A DNA stretch of 64,000 bases from DATJSJ01 sp035504175 (GTDB lineage: Bacteria > Pseudomonadota > Alphaproteobacteria > Acetobacterales > Acetobacteraceae), in NCBI GenBank assembly GCA_035504175.1, contig DATJSJ010000025.1:1-64000 (forward strand), in the 5' to 3' direction. Positions 53,141 to 62,410 of the stretch are shown here, piece after piece. Position numbers and translations under genes: made by a program. Position 1 is the stretch's first letter. Each line of letters begins with the position of its first letter. The notes under the pieces are model-generated. The model worked only from the letters and a program-made list of their open reading frames with translations. It made no database searches and was not told the DNA's origin.

Positions 53141-53239
53141 GCGCGATGACCGGAGGCGATGCGCCGGAGGTCTGAATCGCGCGACTAAACAAGGGCGCGA
53201 TGACCGGGGGCGTGTTCGCCGACGGTCTGAATCGCGCAA
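53141..53239. repeat. Tandem 53-bp repeat, two copies
   Basis: GCGCGATGACCGG(A/G)GGCG at 53141 recurs at 53194, and each copy is followed by (A/C)GGTCTGAATCGCGC(G/A)ACT. The two units are nearly identical over their ends and differ in the middle. They begin just upstream of the DUF6519-type gene start. Confidence 0.7.
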
Positions 53240-53315
53240 CTCGGGGTTTATGCCGTCCGCGCCGTCGCGATTGCGGAAGCGTGTCCCTCCATCGACCCGC
53301 GATGGTGCGCTCCGC

Positions 53316-53562
53316 GGGCGGGACGGCGTCAACGCCCGGGGCCGCTCCGCTTCGCTCCGCGGTCGCTGCGCGAGCGTTGACCCCATCCCGCCCACGGAGG
53401 CTTTGGCTTGGGATCGAAGAAGGGACGGATGCAACGCGTTCGGTCCTGCGTATCTGGGCCTTTCTCGATCCCAAGCCCTCCTGTCCGGGGGCGTGGACGG
53501 GTCAAGGCCGCCGCAGGCGCCCCGAAGGGGCTTGGCCTTGAGCCGGCCGCGCCCCCGGACAG
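53316..53562. repeat. Mosaic of inverted repeats inside the tail-like locus
   Basis: Three nested dyads: 53316-53335 with 53374-53393 (18 of 20 bases paired), 53405-53417 with 53465-53477 (13 perfect), and 53481-53493 with 53550-53562 (13 perfect), plus a smaller TCAAGGCC/GGCCTTGA pair inside the last. No protein-coding signal is visible. It looks like a dispersed palindromic (REP/BIME-like) element inserted between two tail genes. Confidence 0.65.
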
Positions 53563-53610
53563 ACCATCGCGGATCGAAGGCAGGCCGGAGCGAGGTGCTT
53601 CCCGACGACA

Positions 53611-55914
53611 TCAGATCAACGCCGCGCCAATCGCCAGCCAGTCGAACGGGTCCACCGGGTCCATCCATGGCGGGCGCTGCTGACGGGTCGGGGCGGTGCC
53701 GTAGAAGGGCGGCGGCAGCGGTGCCGCTTCCGGGCTCGACGGGATCAGGAAGATGCCCGCTTCCAGATTGAACGGCAGGTATTCGTCGAAGCGCGTGCGC
53801 AGATTGGCGACACCCTGGGTTTCGTACAGCAGGTGGAAGGCGCCGATCTGACTGCCGTCATCGGCGCCCTGCCAGATCGCGACCGGGCAAAAGCCGCTGA
53901 GCAGCGCGTAGGATGGGCTGCCGTACTGGCGCGAAACGAAGATCGGCGTGACGGCTTCTTCCGGCACCGCCCCGCCTGGCAGGCAGCGATACTGGGGCGG
54001 CGTCAGCGCATCCGCCGGGACGAAGCAGAACCGGACGCAGCCGGATTGCCGCCGCGTGCACCAGACCGAGGCCGGCCACGGATCGCAGGCAGGCCTGCGT
54101 CCCAGGAAGATCGTGTTCGAGGCCAAAGGCAGCAGATGCGTGCGAACCTTGCCGATGATGGTGCTGTCTTCGACGTGCAGCGTGCCACCTTCGCCGGCGC
54201 CGCCCGGGCCGGCAAAAGCGACGTTCCACGGTGCCATCGCGTCGACGATAGAGTCCGTGATCCGGGCCGAGGCGGCGGCGTGCACCAGGACCGGCCCGGC
54301 GATGACGCGCTCGAGCGTCAGCGTGGCACCGGCGCTGTCGATCACCAGCGATGGCGTGCAGGGTTCGGCCGGTTCGCCGTCCCGCAGCAGGGCGCGGCCC
54401 GGCACCAGCGTGCAGTCCTGCAGCCCGAGCGTGATCGCCTGGCCGGATACATGCATCGTGCCGGCGAGCAGCACGCCGCTCAGGAACACCTGGCCGGAAT
54501 CGGGCGTGTCGTCGGCGGAGGGCATACCGATGCCGACAATCTCGATATCGCCGCTCAGCGTCGCGCGGGAACGGATCGCGCTCCAGCTGGCATCGTCGCC
54601 GCTACCGTGCACCTCGGCGGCGACGATCCAGAGCTCGCTGCCGGGCGGGATCGCGATCGCGGCAGGGCCGGTCAGTGCAATCGGCTCCGCGCCGAATCCG
54701 GCGAGCACGATCAGCCCGACCGTCCCCGCCGGCTGCGCGTTGAACGCGGCGACCGCGTCGGCGAGGGTGAGCGGGATGCCGAAGATGTCGGTGGCGCCGG
54801 CGCCGATGATCTGCTGCCAGGTGACGCGGCTCGCGTCCAGTGGCAGCCGTGACGTGCGATCATACGGCCCGCCGCCGAGATCGGCCGCGAAGCCGTAGCA
54901 ATAGTCGAGCACGACCACGCCCGGCGCCGGCTGGTCCGGCGGAAAGGCGATGCGACCGAGCACCGGATCGATCGCAACCTTGCCCGAAGGCGCATCCGGC
55001 CAGTCGCCGCCGGGCGAGATGTCGGACAGGTCGCAGACGCAGATCCCGTCGAGCGGCACCGCCACGCCGTCCGCGGTCACCACCAGCCCCGCGGCCTCGC
55101 GATAGAACGCGGCAGGATCGTCGTGGAACTCGCGCCGCCCGATCGGCTGCGCCACGTCGGCGCGCGTCGTCAGGTGGTCGAAGGCGGTGCGCGCCGCCGG
55201 TGCGTTGAACAACGGCATGTCGGCGCCGAGCGGGCTCGCCATGAAGCGTCGCGCATCGACGCGGAACCCGGGCTGGCCGGTCACCGGATAGCTGATCCAG
55301 CGCCAGACCCAGGCGGCGATATCGGGGATGTTGCAACGCCCGTCGCCGTGCAGGGCCACGTCCAGCGCTGCGGTGTCGGGAACCGACACGTCGCGCACGC
55401 GCGGCGCGATGCGGCGCACGTCGATCGTACGGCTGGCGCTCTCGAACGGGCCGCCGAGACGCGCCAGCGCGGCGCCGTCGCGCAGTGCGATCGTACCGCC
55501 GGCCTCGGGGCGCAGATGGCGGAAGCTCTGATCGACGGCCAGGCCGCGGAACGCCTCGACCACGCGCACCGCTCGGCCGGTCACGTCGGCACCGAGCTGC
55601 TCGAGCGCGATCACCGTACCCTTGCGACGGCGGTAGCCGATCGTGTTGGCGAGCTCCGCCCGACCACCGGCGGTGCCCGGCACGTTGGGCAGCAGCGGCG
55701 TCCAGCCGATCAGCGCGCCGATATAGGGAATGGCCCAGGGCGAGCAGGTCTCGATGAAGGCATCGGCGTAGAGACCGCGCAGATCCTGCTCCAGCACGCC
55801 GACCTGCTCGGCGATTACGCCGATCAGCGCCTGCAGCGGCCCGCCCGCGTCGGCATCGCGCGTGCGATGGATCGCCGGCAGCAGGGCGTAGATCGCGTCC
55901 GCGTCCAGGCTCAT
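53611..55914 (-). CDS. Phage tail protein I-like / baseplate wedge protein
   Basis: A 767-residue protein. The N-terminus (YALLPAIHRTRDA, then LYADAFIETCSPWAIPYIGALIGW and YRRRKGTVIALEQLGAD) matches the tail-protein-I-like family (TIGR02242 group) of tail-like particles. The middle (about 430-640) is rich in short beta-strand-like repeats such as LERVIAG and HVEDSTIIG, resembling a beta-helix. The C-terminus is proline-rich. It lies 13 bp after the baseplate-J-type gene. It probably links the baseplate to fibres. Confidence 0.78.
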   Translation of the reverse strand: MSLDADAIYALLPAIHRTRDADAGGPLQALIGVIAEQVGVLEQDLRGLYADAFIETCSPWAIPYIGALIGWTPLLPNVPGTAGGRAELANTIGYRRRKGTVIALEQLGADVTGRAVRVVEAFRGLAVDQSFRHLRPEAGGTIALRDGAALARLGGPFESASRTIDVRRIAPRVRDVSVPDTAALDVALHGDGRCNIPDIAAWVWRWISYPVTGQPGFRVDARRFMASPLGADMPLFNAPAARTAFDHLTTRADVAQPIGRREFHDDPAAFYREAAGLVVTADGVAVPLDGICVCDLSDISPGGDWPDAPSGKVAIDPVLGRIAFPPDQPAPGVVVLDYCYGFAADLGGGPYDRTSRLPLDASRVTWQQIIGAGATDIFGIPLTLADAVAAFNAQPAGTVGLIVLAGFGAEPIALTGPAAIAIPPGSELWIVAAEVHGSGDDASWSAIRSRATLSGDIEIVGIGMPSADDTPDSGQVFLSGVLLAGTMHVSGQAITLGLQDCTLVPGRALLRDGEPAEPCTPSLVIDSAGATLTLERVIAGPVLVHAAASARITDSIVDAMAPWNVAFAGPGGAGEGGTLHVEDSTIIGKVRTHLLPLASNTIFLGRRPACDPWPASVWCTRRQSGCVRFCFVPADALTPPQYRCLPGGAVPEEAVTPIFVSRQYGSPSYALLSGFCPVAIWQGADDGSQIGAFHLLYETQGVANLRTRFDEYLPFNLEAGIFLIPSSPEAAPLPPPFYGTAPTRQQRPPWMDPVDPFDWLAIGAALI

Positions 55915-55927
55915 GGCACCGGCCCGA

Positions 55928-58726
55928 TCATGTCCAGCGGTCCACGAGCGAGGCGACCGGGTCGATCAGCAGCAACTCCGCACCCTGCACGGCGCCGCGC
56001 TCGCCCGTGACCGGCGCGGCGGCGGTCAGGAAATCCGGCAGCACGCTCGCCACGTCGTCACGGGTGAAGCGGGTCAGGCGCAGCCCGACCACACCGGGCA
56101 CCGCCTGTAGCGCCGCGACGATCGCGCTCTGCGTCACGCCCTCGCCGAGCGTGCGGGCATCGAATCCGAAGCCGGCGAGGAGGGCCGACTGCGCCGACTG
56201 CAGCACCGCGTCGGGGTCGTAATCCACGTCGTCGATCTGCACGAGAGCGGTGACCGCGAACTGGGCCGGCCGGTGCGGCAGGACGACGATCGGCACATAG
56301 GGATTGCCGGCGCCGCGCAGCGCCTGCGCCAGGTTGCCGATCGTGTCGCCCTGCGGGTCGAGCACCGAGCCGCCCGGGCCCGCGACCGTCACCACCACCC
56401 CGCGCGTGCGGCCGAACCAGGTCCAGGTGGCGAGCGCGCGCGCGATGCCGGCGAAGGCGAGCGCGAAATCCTCGTAGTCCTGCAGCGACACCACGCGTTC
56501 CAGCGTACGCACGTGCAGCGGCGCGCTCGCGCGCGCACTTGCCGGCGTGTCGGGATCGGCGCCGCCGCTGCCGGGCGCGGGATTGGCGACGCCGGACAGT
56601 CCGGCCGGCCGGTCGATCGCCTGGCTCAACTGCCCGACGGCAACGTTGCCGGCGGTGCCGAGTCCCTTGCGGTAGATCGCGCGGATATTGGTCTGGCCGG
56701 TCGGCGGCCGGCCGCCATGCTGACCGTCGCCGAACTGCACGGTGACGGTGCCGGTGTCGGAACGGCGGGTGACGAAGACGCGGTCGCGCGGCCCGGCATC
56801 GAGCAGGCCCGGTTGCTCCTGCCAGCGCAGATCGTTCACCCAGACCTGCAGCGTCGATTGCGCGCCCTGACCCTGCGCCGCGCTGACATAGGTGAGCGGC
56901 CCCTGCTTCAGCGTGAAGCTCTGGTTCACCTGCGAGGAATCGCCGCCACCCAGGATTTCCTGCACCGTCTCGCCCTGGTTGGCGTCGACCACGTTGGCAT
57001 TGAGCCGGGTGGTCGCACGGTCATAGGCGCGGGTCAGCGCGGCAGTGAAAGTGAGGTCGGCGCGGTCGGCATGCACCGCCGGATTGCTCGCAAGCGTCGC
57101 TGCCTCGGTCGCGACGGGATCCGCCTGGACGGCCGGCAGCAGGGTGATCGCGCCGGGCTGCGCGGTCAGCGTCGCGGCGACGCCCTTGGTCGTCAGCACC
57201 GACCAGGCGAGCGCGCCGGCGGCGGCCGCCACAGGCGGGTAGGCATCGATCAGGAACTGGTCGCCGCCGGCCAGCGCGATCGCGGTGCGCCCGTCGGGGC
57301 CGATCAGCGTCGCCGCCGGATCGGCACCGAATTGCAGCCGGGCGCGCTTGCCACTGACCCCGAGACGCTGGTCGCCGGCGAGCTGACCGCCGCCCAGCAC
57401 GGTCATGCCCGATCCCGCGACGGGCGTCAGCGCACCGGGCCCAAGCGCGAAGCCGTCGAGCGCACCGATGATCGGCTGCTCCGCAATGGCGAGCGGCTCG
57501 CTCTGCACGAAGGCGGTGACCGCGCGGGTCACGGTGACGAAGTCGGCGACCCCGGCATCAGCGTCGAGCGTGAGACCGGTCGCCTTGGCGGAGAGCGTGT
57601 AGCGCAACGGTGCCCGGTCGGCGGCGGCGAGGATGCGGTAGAGGCGACGGATCGGCGGCGGGTGCTGGCCCGCGGCGCGGCGCCGGCGCGACAGGCGCGA
57701 GCCGGCCCGCGACAGCACCAGCCAGGCAAACCGCTCGGGCGCGGTCGCGAAATCCGCGCTGCCGCCGACCGGCGCGAGATCGGGATAGACCGTGTCGAGA
57801 TCGACATGCGCGGTGTCGTGCTTGAAGGTCCAGTCGCTTGCGCCGGTGCCCGCCGGGTTGGTCGCGAACAGCGTCGGGTCGGGGGCGGTGACGCCGAACA
57901 GCGAGGCGCGCTTGCGCAGCGCGTAGAGCTGCACATTCCGCGCACCAACCGGCCCGGCATTGCGGAAGCTGTCGAACAACGGCTCGTCCCAGGTGATCTG
58001 GGTGCGGCCATTGGCGGCATCCGGCGCCACCGCCGTCACCGTGCGCATCTCCCACAGCGTGCTGGCGACGTTCGCGGCGCGGTCGGCGTCGACGAGCAGG
58101 ATCGCGTCGCCCGGCTTCAATCCGGTCGCGGTGCCGGCGAGCCACAGCGACGTGGTGATCCGGGTCCAGTCCACCGGCACGGTGGTCGCGGCCGGCAGCG
58201 CGTTGTGCGCGATCCGCGCCAGCAGCGGCACCGTCGTCTCGAACGTGACCGGGCTCTGGCCCGGCCCCGGCACGCTTTGCACCCGGGTCGCGGCGGGGAT
58301 CGTCACCGGATCGGGCGCGCCCGGCGCGTCGTTCAGCGTGAAGGCGAGCGGCGCCGAGGCGGCGACACCGGGCGAGGGCTGGTAGCCGACCAGCCGCGCC
58401 AGCTCGAACACCGAGCGTTGCGCGACCGCGGTGCCGAGATAGGCCTCGTTGGCGAGGCGTTCCTGATAGAAGGTGATGATGTCGCCGCAGACCGCGAAGG
58501 CATCGAGCAGCGCGATGGTGAAATCGCCGTCGTCGCGGGTGGAGAGCGGCGCCAGCGCCGGGAAGGCCGGATCCGACAGCGCCGCCAGCATGCTGGCCTT
58601 GAAGCTCGTCTGCGTGCCGACGCGATAGGCGATCTGCGGCAGGCCGGGCCGGTTGGAGATCGGCGCCGGGGTCTCCCGCGTCGTGCCGGCGCAGCAGCCG
58701 CAGGGCGGGGTTGTGGTGTCGCTCAT
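55928..58726 (-). CDS. Putative baseplate assembly protein (baseplate J type), copy 2
   Basis: A 932-residue baseplate protein of the TIGR02243/Baseplate_J group. The N-terminal region (about 25-120) has TFYQERLANEAYLGTA and LARLVGYQPSPGVAA; the C-terminal half contains FGDGQHGGRPPTGQ and the J-type NVAVGQLSQAIDRPAG. This family forms the wedge that surrounds the tail hub. Its start overlaps the stop of the other baseplate-J-type gene. The presence of two different long versions in a row is typical of actinobacterial-type eCIS loci. Confidence 0.82.
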   Translation of the reverse strand: MSDTTTPPCGCCAGTTRETPAPISNRPGLPQIAYRVGTQTSFKASMLAALSDPAFPALAPLSTRDDGDFTIALLDAFAVCGDIITFYQERLANEAYLGTAVAQRSVFELARLVGYQPSPGVAASAPLAFTLNDAPGAPDPVTIPAATRVQSVPGPGQSPVTFETTVPLLARIAHNALPAATTVPVDWTRITTSLWLAGTATGLKPGDAILLVDADRAANVASTLWEMRTVTAVAPDAANGRTQITWDEPLFDSFRNAGPVGARNVQLYALRKRASLFGVTAPDPTLFATNPAGTGASDWTFKHDTAHVDLDTVYPDLAPVGGSADFATAPERFAWLVLSRAGSRLSRRRRAAGQHPPPIRRLYRILAAADRAPLRYTLSAKATGLTLDADAGVADFVTVTRAVTAFVQSEPLAIAEQPIIGALDGFALGPGALTPVAGSGMTVLGGGQLAGDQRLGVSGKRARLQFGADPAATLIGPDGRTAIALAGGDQFLIDAYPPVAAAAGALAWSVLTTKGVAATLTAQPGAITLLPAVQADPVATEAATLASNPAVHADRADLTFTAALTRAYDRATTRLNANVVDANQGETVQEILGGGDSSQVNQSFTLKQGPLTYVSAAQGQGAQSTLQVWVNDLRWQEQPGLLDAGPRDRVFVTRRSDTGTVTVQFGDGQHGGRPPTGQTNIRAIYRKGLGTAGNVAVGQLSQAIDRPAGLSGVANPAPGSGGADPDTPASARASAPLHVRTLERVVSLQDYEDFALAFAGIARALATWTWFGRTRGVVVTVAGPGGSVLDPQGDTIGNLAQALRGAGNPYVPIVVLPHRPAQFAVTALVQIDDVDYDPDAVLQSAQSALLAGFGFDARTLGEGVTQSAIVAALQAVPGVVGLRLTRFTRDDVASVLPDFLTAAAPVTGERGAVQGAELLLIDPVASLVDRWT

Positions 58727-61188
58727 CCGCCGCCGTCCAGCACGAGGTCGAGGATGCCGCGATCCGGCCGGCTCGGATCGTTGTCGAGACGCGGGATTTC
58801 CAGCCGCTGCATGGTGAGCGCGCCCGCTGCCAGCGCGTCGCTCGCCGGATCATCGACGCGCTGGAAGGCGGTGGCGCGCACCGCGGCGACGCCGGGCACC
58901 TCCTGCGCGGCGGCGATGAACGGACTGAGATAGACGGTCTGGCCGAAGGTGAAATTGCTCGGATCGAGCAGCCCGGGACGACCGTCGCAGGTCGGGCCGG
59001 CCGAGAAGACCCGGCGCAGCGCCGCCTCCACGTCCGAGCGGGCGTAGTACGGCGCGAGGCAGATCGCGAGCCCGACCCGGAGCCCGACGATCGCGGCGGA
59101 TTCGGTTGCGAGATCCACCCCGGCCATGCGCTCGAGATCGAGCCGGGTTTCGGTGTCCGCGGCGAGCGTCGCGGGTGCTGACGGCGCGGGATCGATCGCG
59201 ACGAAGGCGGTGCGCCAGCTCCCGGTCCAGCGCAGCGTGCCGCGCGCCGCGCGCACCGCCGGATCGGTCATCGCCGCGGTGCCGTAATCGGTCTCCGTCA
59301 CCGCGCGGAGCTGGGTGCGGAAGCCGAACGGCGCCAGTTGGCGGATCGTCTCCATCGTGTCGGGATCGCGGCCGCCGCGCGCCGGCAGCGGATTGCGCAC
59401 GCCGGAGATGCGCGTCTCCGTCGTCACCACATGGCCGAGCGTGTCGTTGCCGAGATTGCCCGCCGCGCCGTTGCCGATCCGGTAGCGGGCGCGGAAGCTC
59501 TCGCCCGGTTCCGGCGCGGCGCCGTATTCGCCGTCGCCGAAGCGGAGATAGGCGGTGCCGTCGCGCTCGATCTCGACGACGAAGCCGCGGTCGAGCTCGT
59601 GCAGTCCGAGCAGATCGGGCTGTGGCAGCCAGTCCAGGTTGCTGTCGTCCTGCACCGCGATCTGCGGCGTCGGCGGCGGTGCGTCGGTCGCCGGCGGCGC
59701 TCCGAGCGCGGAGGCGGCCGCGGTCGGATCGTAGGCGCGGGCGAAGGTAAGCGGCGCCTGCTGCAGCGCCGGGACGAAAACCGGCAACGGCGCCAGCACC
59801 GCGACCGGCGGTGCGCAGCAATCGCCCGTGTCGCTGCCGACCGGAACCTCCGGCGGGTCGGGCACCGTGCCGAGCGATTCCCATTGACCGGCCGCCGGCC
59901 AGACGCCGTGGTCCGCCGGGACCATGTTGCCGCGCGCCAGGCTCACCGCGTCGATTGGCACGCCGCCATGCGCCGCATCCGTGGTCGCGGAGAGGCAGAG
60001 CGCGAAGGGCAGCGCGTCCGCCGTGTCCCATTCGATGTCCGTCACCGGATCGCCGGTCAGCGGGTCGGTGACGATCCGGCCGAGCCGATCGGTGTGATGC
60101 ACGCGGGTCAGGCGCACGGCGCAGCGATGCGTCGCATCCGCGTCCTCGGCGCGACCGGTCTCCGGACCGAGCACCTCCTCGAACAGCAGCACGTCGCCCG
60201 GAGACAGCGCGTCGAGATGGCCGGCGAGTGTCGCCGCGGTGCTGCCGGCGGGCAGGCAGCAGTCCTGGTCGCTCCAGGTGTGGAACGGGATGTCGTTGAG
60301 CGACGCATTCAGCGTCGCATCGGCGAGCGTCGCGAACACTGCGCCGCCGGCCGCGAGAATCTGCTGCGCGGCGGGGTCGGCAGGGTCGAGTCGCGCCGGT
60401 ACGCCGGCGACGCGCGGCGCGACCGGCGTGCCGGCGGGGAGTGCCACGCCCTCCGCATCGGCCTGGAACTGCACCCAGGCGCGGGCATTCTCGCCCTCAT
60501 CGACGCGGTAATCGACCAGGCGCGCGTGCCGGCGCAGCGAAATGCGGCTGCGCGCGGTGCCGAGATAGGCCTCGGTGCCCACGGCGTCCTGACGGTAGCT
60601 GAGATGATCGGCGACGTAGGCCAGCACTTCGACCAGTGCGACGCCGAGATCCGCCGCGTGCCGCTCCGTCCAGCCCGGCGCCAGCACCGCCATGCGGTCC
60701 AGCATCACCTGCACGAAGCCGGGATAGTCGCGTGCCAGGTAGTTGATGTCGGGCGGCGCGACCGGCGTCGGCGGGCAGCAGGCGCTGGTGGCACAGTCGC
60801 CGGTCGAGGGACAGCCGGCCTTGAAGGAGAAATCGAGCGTTGCGAGGGCCGGATCGAGCCCGTCGGGCGGCTCGTCCGTCTGCTCGTCGGCGCGCAGTTC
60901 CAGCGTGTAGGTCGAGAAATCGCCGGCCTGGTCGAGCTGCACGGCGAGCGTCAGCGGATTGCCGGCCTGCGGCGCGACGTCAAGCACGCTTATGCCGGCG
61001 ATGCTCTCGCCGCCCAGGATCGCGATCTGCGCCGGGCCGAGCGCCAGCGGCGTCGGATCGCGCAGGAAGGTCAGCAGCAGCACGGTCTGGCCGGAGCCGT
61101 CCGCGACCTCGAGGTAATCGATGCCGTTCAGCGGCGGGTTCGCCAGGACCAGGGTGCGCCGGTTGCGCTGGGAGCAGAAATAGATCAT
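58723..61188 (-). CDS. Putative baseplate assembly protein (baseplate J type), copy 1
   Basis: An 821-residue baseplate protein. An N-terminal domain (about 1-110) precedes DINYLARDYPGFVQVMLDRM and VLAYVADHLSYRQDAVGTEAYLG, the hallmark of the family. FGDGEYGAAPEPGE and NLGNDTLGHVV are the C-terminal counterparts of blocks in the neighbouring copy. It is coupled at both ends by ATGA overlaps with gp25 and the second copy. Function in the baseplate is from family knowledge. Confidence 0.84.
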   Translation of the reverse strand: MIYFCSQRNRRTLVLANPPLNGIDYLEVADGSGQTVLLLTFLRDPTPLALGPAQIAILGGESIAGISVLDVAPQAGNPLTLAVQLDQAGDFSTYTLELRADEQTDEPPDGLDPALATLDFSFKAGCPSTGDCATSACCPPTPVAPPDINYLARDYPGFVQVMLDRMAVLAPGWTERHAADLGVALVEVLAYVADHLSYRQDAVGTEAYLGTARSRISLRRHARLVDYRVDEGENARAWVQFQADAEGVALPAGTPVAPRVAGVPARLDPADPAAQQILAAGGAVFATLADATLNASLNDIPFHTWSDQDCCLPAGSTAATLAGHLDALSPGDVLLFEEVLGPETGRAEDADATHRCAVRLTRVHHTDRLGRIVTDPLTGDPVTDIEWDTADALPFALCLSATTDAAHGGVPIDAVSLARGNMVPADHGVWPAAGQWESLGTVPDPPEVPVGSDTGDCCAPPVAVLAPLPVFVPALQQAPLTFARAYDPTAAASALGAPPATDAPPPTPQIAVQDDSNLDWLPQPDLLGLHELDRGFVVEIERDGTAYLRFGDGEYGAAPEPGESFRARYRIGNGAAGNLGNDTLGHVVTTETRISGVRNPLPARGGRDPDTMETIRQLAPFGFRTQLRAVTETDYGTAAMTDPAVRAARGTLRWTGSWRTAFVAIDPAPSAPATLAADTETRLDLERMAGVDLATESAAIVGLRVGLAICLAPYYARSDVEAALRRVFSAGPTCDGRPGLLDPSNFTFGQTVYLSPFIAAAQEVPGVAAVRATAFQRVDDPASDALAAGALTMQRLEIPRLDNDPSRPDRGILDLVLDGGG

Positions 61189-61553
61189 CCGCCGCCGCCC
61201 CCGAGCGCGAACTGGGCCGATTGCGGCTGGCCGGTGAGCAGGACGATGTACTGCACCGTGACGTTGAGCGTGGCGTCATCGGCTGAGACGTTGACCGCCT
61301 GCACCTGGATCAGGTCGGAGAGCCATTGCTGCAGCCCGGCCTGGATCAGCTTCTGCTGCGCCATGGCGAGCGCGCTGCTGTTCGGCGCGAACACGAGCTG
61401 GCCGGTGCCGCTGCCGAAGCTCGGGCGGTTCACCCGCTCGCCCGGTGCGGTCAGCAGCACCTGCTCGATCAGATCGCGGATATGCGCGTTCTGATCGGCC
61501 GGACTGGCGGTGTGTCCGGTGCCGTCGAAACCGTAGGGGAAAGCGACATCCAT
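61185..61553 (-). CDS. GPW/gp25-family baseplate protein
   Basis: A 122-residue member of the gp25/GPW family, a conserved small baseplate wedge protein of contractile tails. LIEQVLLTAPGERVNRPSFG is the family core, including the conserved glutamate-arginine pair. The start follows the PAAR-like stop by six bases, and its end overlaps the baseplate J gene as ATGA. In eCIS this is the Afp9-like component. Confidence 0.86.
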   Translation of the reverse strand: MDVAFPYGFDGTGHTASPADQNAHIRDLIEQVLLTAPGERVNRPSFGSGTGQLVFAPNSSALAMAQQKLIQAGLQQWLSDLIQVQAVNVSADDATLNVTVQYIVLLTGQPQSAQFALGGGGG

Positions 61554-61559
61554 GCGCGA

Positions 61560-61877
61560 TCAGCTCGCGGTGACACGGGTTTGGGTGACGAGCGGCAGCA
61601 GCGGCGTGCCGGTCGGCACGCAGATCGACTGGCCGGATTGCAGCAGCAGCGGCTGGCCGTTGGAGGTGACACGCAGCGTGCCGATGACGAACTGCGCGCT
61701 GACGCAGGGCGGCAGCGGCGGCGGCACCAGCGGGCAGCCGGCGACGACATAGGGCGTCGAGAGCAGCAGCGTCGGCTGGCCGGAGACGGAGACGCGCGGA
61801 TTGGGCGCGGTCGGCTGCGCCTGGCCGCCATGCGAACACATCACCGTCGCCCCGACATGCAGCAGGAATCCCGGCAT
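61560..61877 (-). CDS. PAAR-like spike-tip protein
   Basis: A 105-residue protein between gpV and gp25, where the spike-tip (PAAR-like, Afp10 position) gene is expected. It begins MPGFLLHVGATVMCSHGG, with a Cys-His pair that could bind metal, and repeats short glycine/proline turns with GCPLVPPPLPPC. GGGGCGGAG lies directly before the ATG. The assignment rests on position and on the VMCSHGG opening seen in PAAR-like families. Confidence 0.72.
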   Translation of the reverse strand: MPGFLLHVGATVMCSHGGQAQPTAPNPRVSVSGQPTLLLSTPYVVAGCPLVPPPLPPCVSAQFVIGTLRVTSNGQPLLLQSGQSICVPTGTPLLPLVTQTRVTAS

Positions 61878-61885
61878 CTCCGCCC

Positions 61886-62392
61886 CTACACCACGACCAG
61901 CGCCGTCTGGTTGATCGACACGCTGGGACCGGCCAGCACGATCGTCGCGCCCTGCCCGTTGCTGATCGTGATCCCCACTTCGTTGATCGAGATCAGCGCC
62001 CCGGTCGCCGATTTCAGCAGGATGCCGCCCGTCGGCCCGGGCGTGTCGCTCAGCATCAGCGTGGTCTGACCCGTCGTCTGCAGCACGATCGGCGGCAGGC
62101 CCGGCGTGGCCGCGAGCGCGAGAGCGGGCACCTCCGCGGCCGAGCCCCAGAATCCGCCGGTCCAGACCGGATAGTCGGGATTGCCCTGCTCGAACTCGAC
62201 CCAGACCGACGCGCCGATCGGCGGGATGACGAACTCGCCCGCCTGCGGCCCGGCCATCGGCACGCAGGGCAGTGCCCAGCTCGTCGGCAGCAGCGCGGTC
62301 ACGTCCGGCACCGTCGCCTGGATGCGGCCCATCTGCATCGGATCGATGTTGTTGAGCACCGTGCCGCGATACTTGCCGAAGAACTGAGCCAC
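61886..62392 (-). CDS. Baseplate assembly protein V / gp5 OB-fold spike protein
   Basis: A 168-residue protein of the gpV/VgrG OB-fold type. The opening FFGKYRGTVLNNIDPMQMGRIQ and the later VEFEQGNPDYPVWTGGFWG are diagnostic. The C-terminal 70 residues are a repetitive beta-region suited to the trimeric spike. It starts on GTG with GGAGG upstream. With the gpD gene upstream it corresponds to a VgrG split in two. Confidence 0.85.
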   Translation of the reverse strand: MAQFFGKYRGTVLNNIDPMQMGRIQATVPDVTALLPTSWALPCVPMAGPQAGEFVIPPIGASVWVEFEQGNPDYPVWTGGFWGSAAEVPALALAATPGLPPIVLQTTGQTTLMLSDTPGPTGGILLKSATGALISINEVGITISNGQGATIVLAGPSVSINQTALVVV

Positions 62393-62410
62393 GAGCGTGC
62401 CACCTCCGTT

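Noticed and set aside
53316..53562. Repeat block as a CRISPR array or insertion sequence
   Set aside because: The repeats are inverted and not regularly spaced, there are no cas genes and no transposase or target-site duplication is visible.
56273..58933. An 886-codon open frame on the plus strand
   Set aside because: Antisense to the baseplate J-type gene, which has clear family blocks; composition of the antisense product is non-protein-like.
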